Shown piece by piece: positions 30,754 to 31,525 of a DNA stretch of 31,525 nucleotides (position 1 is the first letter of the stretch; each line of letters starts with the position of its first letter). Origin of the DNA: CAZHBA01 sp964530225 (GTDB taxonomy: Bacteria > Pseudomonadota > Alphaproteobacteria > UBA6615); assembly GCA_964530225.1 (NCBI GenBank), contig CAZHBA010000056.1, positions 1 through 31,525 of the forward strand, given 5' to 3'. Position numbers and translations under genes: made by a program. The notes under the pieces were generated by a model that saw only the letters and a program-made list of their open reading frames with translations, did not search any database and was not told where the DNA came from.

Positions 30754-31525
30754 ATGGTGAAAGTTGTCCGCTGTTACGAATATGGCGGTCCCGAGGTTCT
30801 GCAGGTCGACGAGGTGGCGCTGCGCGCCCCGGGACCTGGCGAAATCAGGGTGCGGCTGAGCGCCTGCGCGGTCAATTTTCCCGACCTTTTGTCGTGTGAG
30901 GGTAAATACCAGGACAAGCCGGGTTTTCCCTTCAGTCCGGGCATGGAGGCCGTCGGTGAGATTGTCGATTGTGGTGCAGGCGTCACTGAGTTTCAGACAG
31001 GTGACCGGGTGATGCTGTGGTGCGGGCCCTACTATGACGGCTACGCCGAGGAAGTGACGTTACCGGCCGAGCGCGCCTATGCCGCGTCGGCGGCAATGAG
31101 CGATGTCGAAGCGGCCGGGTTTATGCTGGTTTATGGCACCGCCTGGCACGGGTTGGTCGATTGCGGAAACCTGAAGGCGGGCGAGACCGTCGCCATTCAA
31201 GGTGCCTCGGGTGGCGTCGGTATTGCCGCGGTGCAACTGGCCAAGGCGCTGGGCGCGACCGTGATCGCTAGCGCCGGCAGCGACGAAAAGCTAGATATTG
31301 TCACCGCGCAAGGTGCCGACCATGTGATCAACTATAACTACGAAGACATCCGCCGGCGCCTGAAGGAGCTAACGGCGGATGATGGGCTCGACGTTGCCTT
31401 CGATACGGTCGGCGGCGACGCCTTCCGCGCTTCGCTCAGCGCCATCGCGCCGGAGGGCCGTATTCTGATCGCCGGCTTCACCAGCGGCGATTATGCGAAG
31501 GCGCCAATCAACATCATTCTGGTCA
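30754..31525 (+). CDS. NADPH:quinone oxidoreductase-like MDR protein, 3' end cut by window edge
   Basis: The first 257 codons of a zinc-free medium-chain dehydrogenase/reductase. It begins MVKVVRCYEYGGPEVLQV, has the GroES-like segment NFPDLLSCEGKYQ and GDRVMLW, and the nucleotide-binding motif GASGGVGIAAVQLAKALGA (from about residue 150). The missing zinc-ligand Cys/His set and the sequence suit the quinone oxidoreductase or enoyl reductase subgroup, which uses NADPH to reduce quinones or enones. The exact substrate is unknown. ATG 30754 follows a purine-rich leader (TAGGGGTG). It continues past the right edge of the window. Confidence 0.9.
   Translation, partial: MVKVVRCYEYGGPEVLQVDEVALRAPGPGEIRVRLSACAVNFPDLLSCEGKYQDKPGFPFSPGMEAVGEIVDCGAGVTEFQTGDRVMLWCGPYYDGYAEEVTLPAERAYAASAAMSDVEAAGFMLVYGTAWHGLVDCGNLKAGETVAIQGASGGVGIAAVQLAKALGATVIASAGSDEKLDIVTAQGADHVINYNYEDIRRRLKELTADDGLDVAFDTVGGDAFRASLSAIAPEGRILIAGFTSGDYAKAPINIILV

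Overview
The window is GC-rich, gene-dense bacterial chromosome. It probably comes from an alphaproteobacterium of Rhodospirillales type. The support is indirect: an etfB / PduO-type cobalamin adenosyltransferase / HIG1 'twin transmembrane' arrangement, a GluQ glutamyl-Q-tRNA(Asp) synthetase, a COQ7 ubiquinone hydroxylase, a form-II-like cox cluster and several acyl-CoA catabolic genes. Lineage is inferred from gene content and style; no marker phylogeny was possible. There is no phage, integrase, transposase, CRISPR array or rRNA.

Layout. 1-1.3 kb (minus): HIG1-like gene, cobalamin adenosyltransferase, etfB running off the left edge. 1.5-2.8 kb (plus): an ACT-like gene interrupted by a stop, then a DUF4743/Nudix hydrolase. 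2.8-8.3 kb: housekeeping genes (gluQ, 3-methyladenine glycosylase, carboxylesterase, HNH protein, redoxin-2OG oxygenase fusion, coq7, DedA), then tRNA-Leu(CAA) at 8340-8426. 8.6-13 kb: coxG-M-S-L-like molybdenum hydroxylase operon, followed by a convergent AI-2E family permease. 14.2-18.7 kb: carboxymuconolactone decarboxylase-like protein, luciferase-like monooxygenase with a strong terminator, gamma-glutamyltransferase-like enzyme, glutathione S-transferase-like protein. 18.7-21 kb: a decayed block (GNAT remnant, small membrane protein, muconolactone-isomerase pseudogene, SLC13 transporter split by a stop). 21.1-30.2 kb: acyl-CoA catabolism island with two trifunctional-type hydratase/dehydrogenase fusions flanking an SDR, an ACAD10/11-like acyl-CoA dehydrogenase, a methyltransferase-like membrane protein, an ABM-type monooxygenase, an APH-type kinase and a MaoC dehydratase. 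30.2-31.5 kb: a decayed TraB/GumN gene and the start of a quinone-oxidoreductase-like MDR enzyme.

How it fits together. ETF at the left edge is the normal electron acceptor for acyl-CoA dehydrogenases. The kinase, dehydrogenase, dehydratase and hydratase/dehydrogenase genes of the 21-30 kb island could together phosphorylate, eliminate and beta-oxidise 4-hydroxyacyl-CoA-type substrates, as in the LvaA/LvaC and ACAD10/11 systems. That assignment is an inference.

The most unusual signal is that five otherwise recognisable genes carry an in-frame TAG: HIG1-like, ACT-like, SLC13, muconolactone isomerase and TraB. In three of them this TAG is the only visible lesion. TAG is also the ordinary stop of ten intact genes here, so ongoing pseudogenisation is the simplest reading, but amber readthrough is worth testing.
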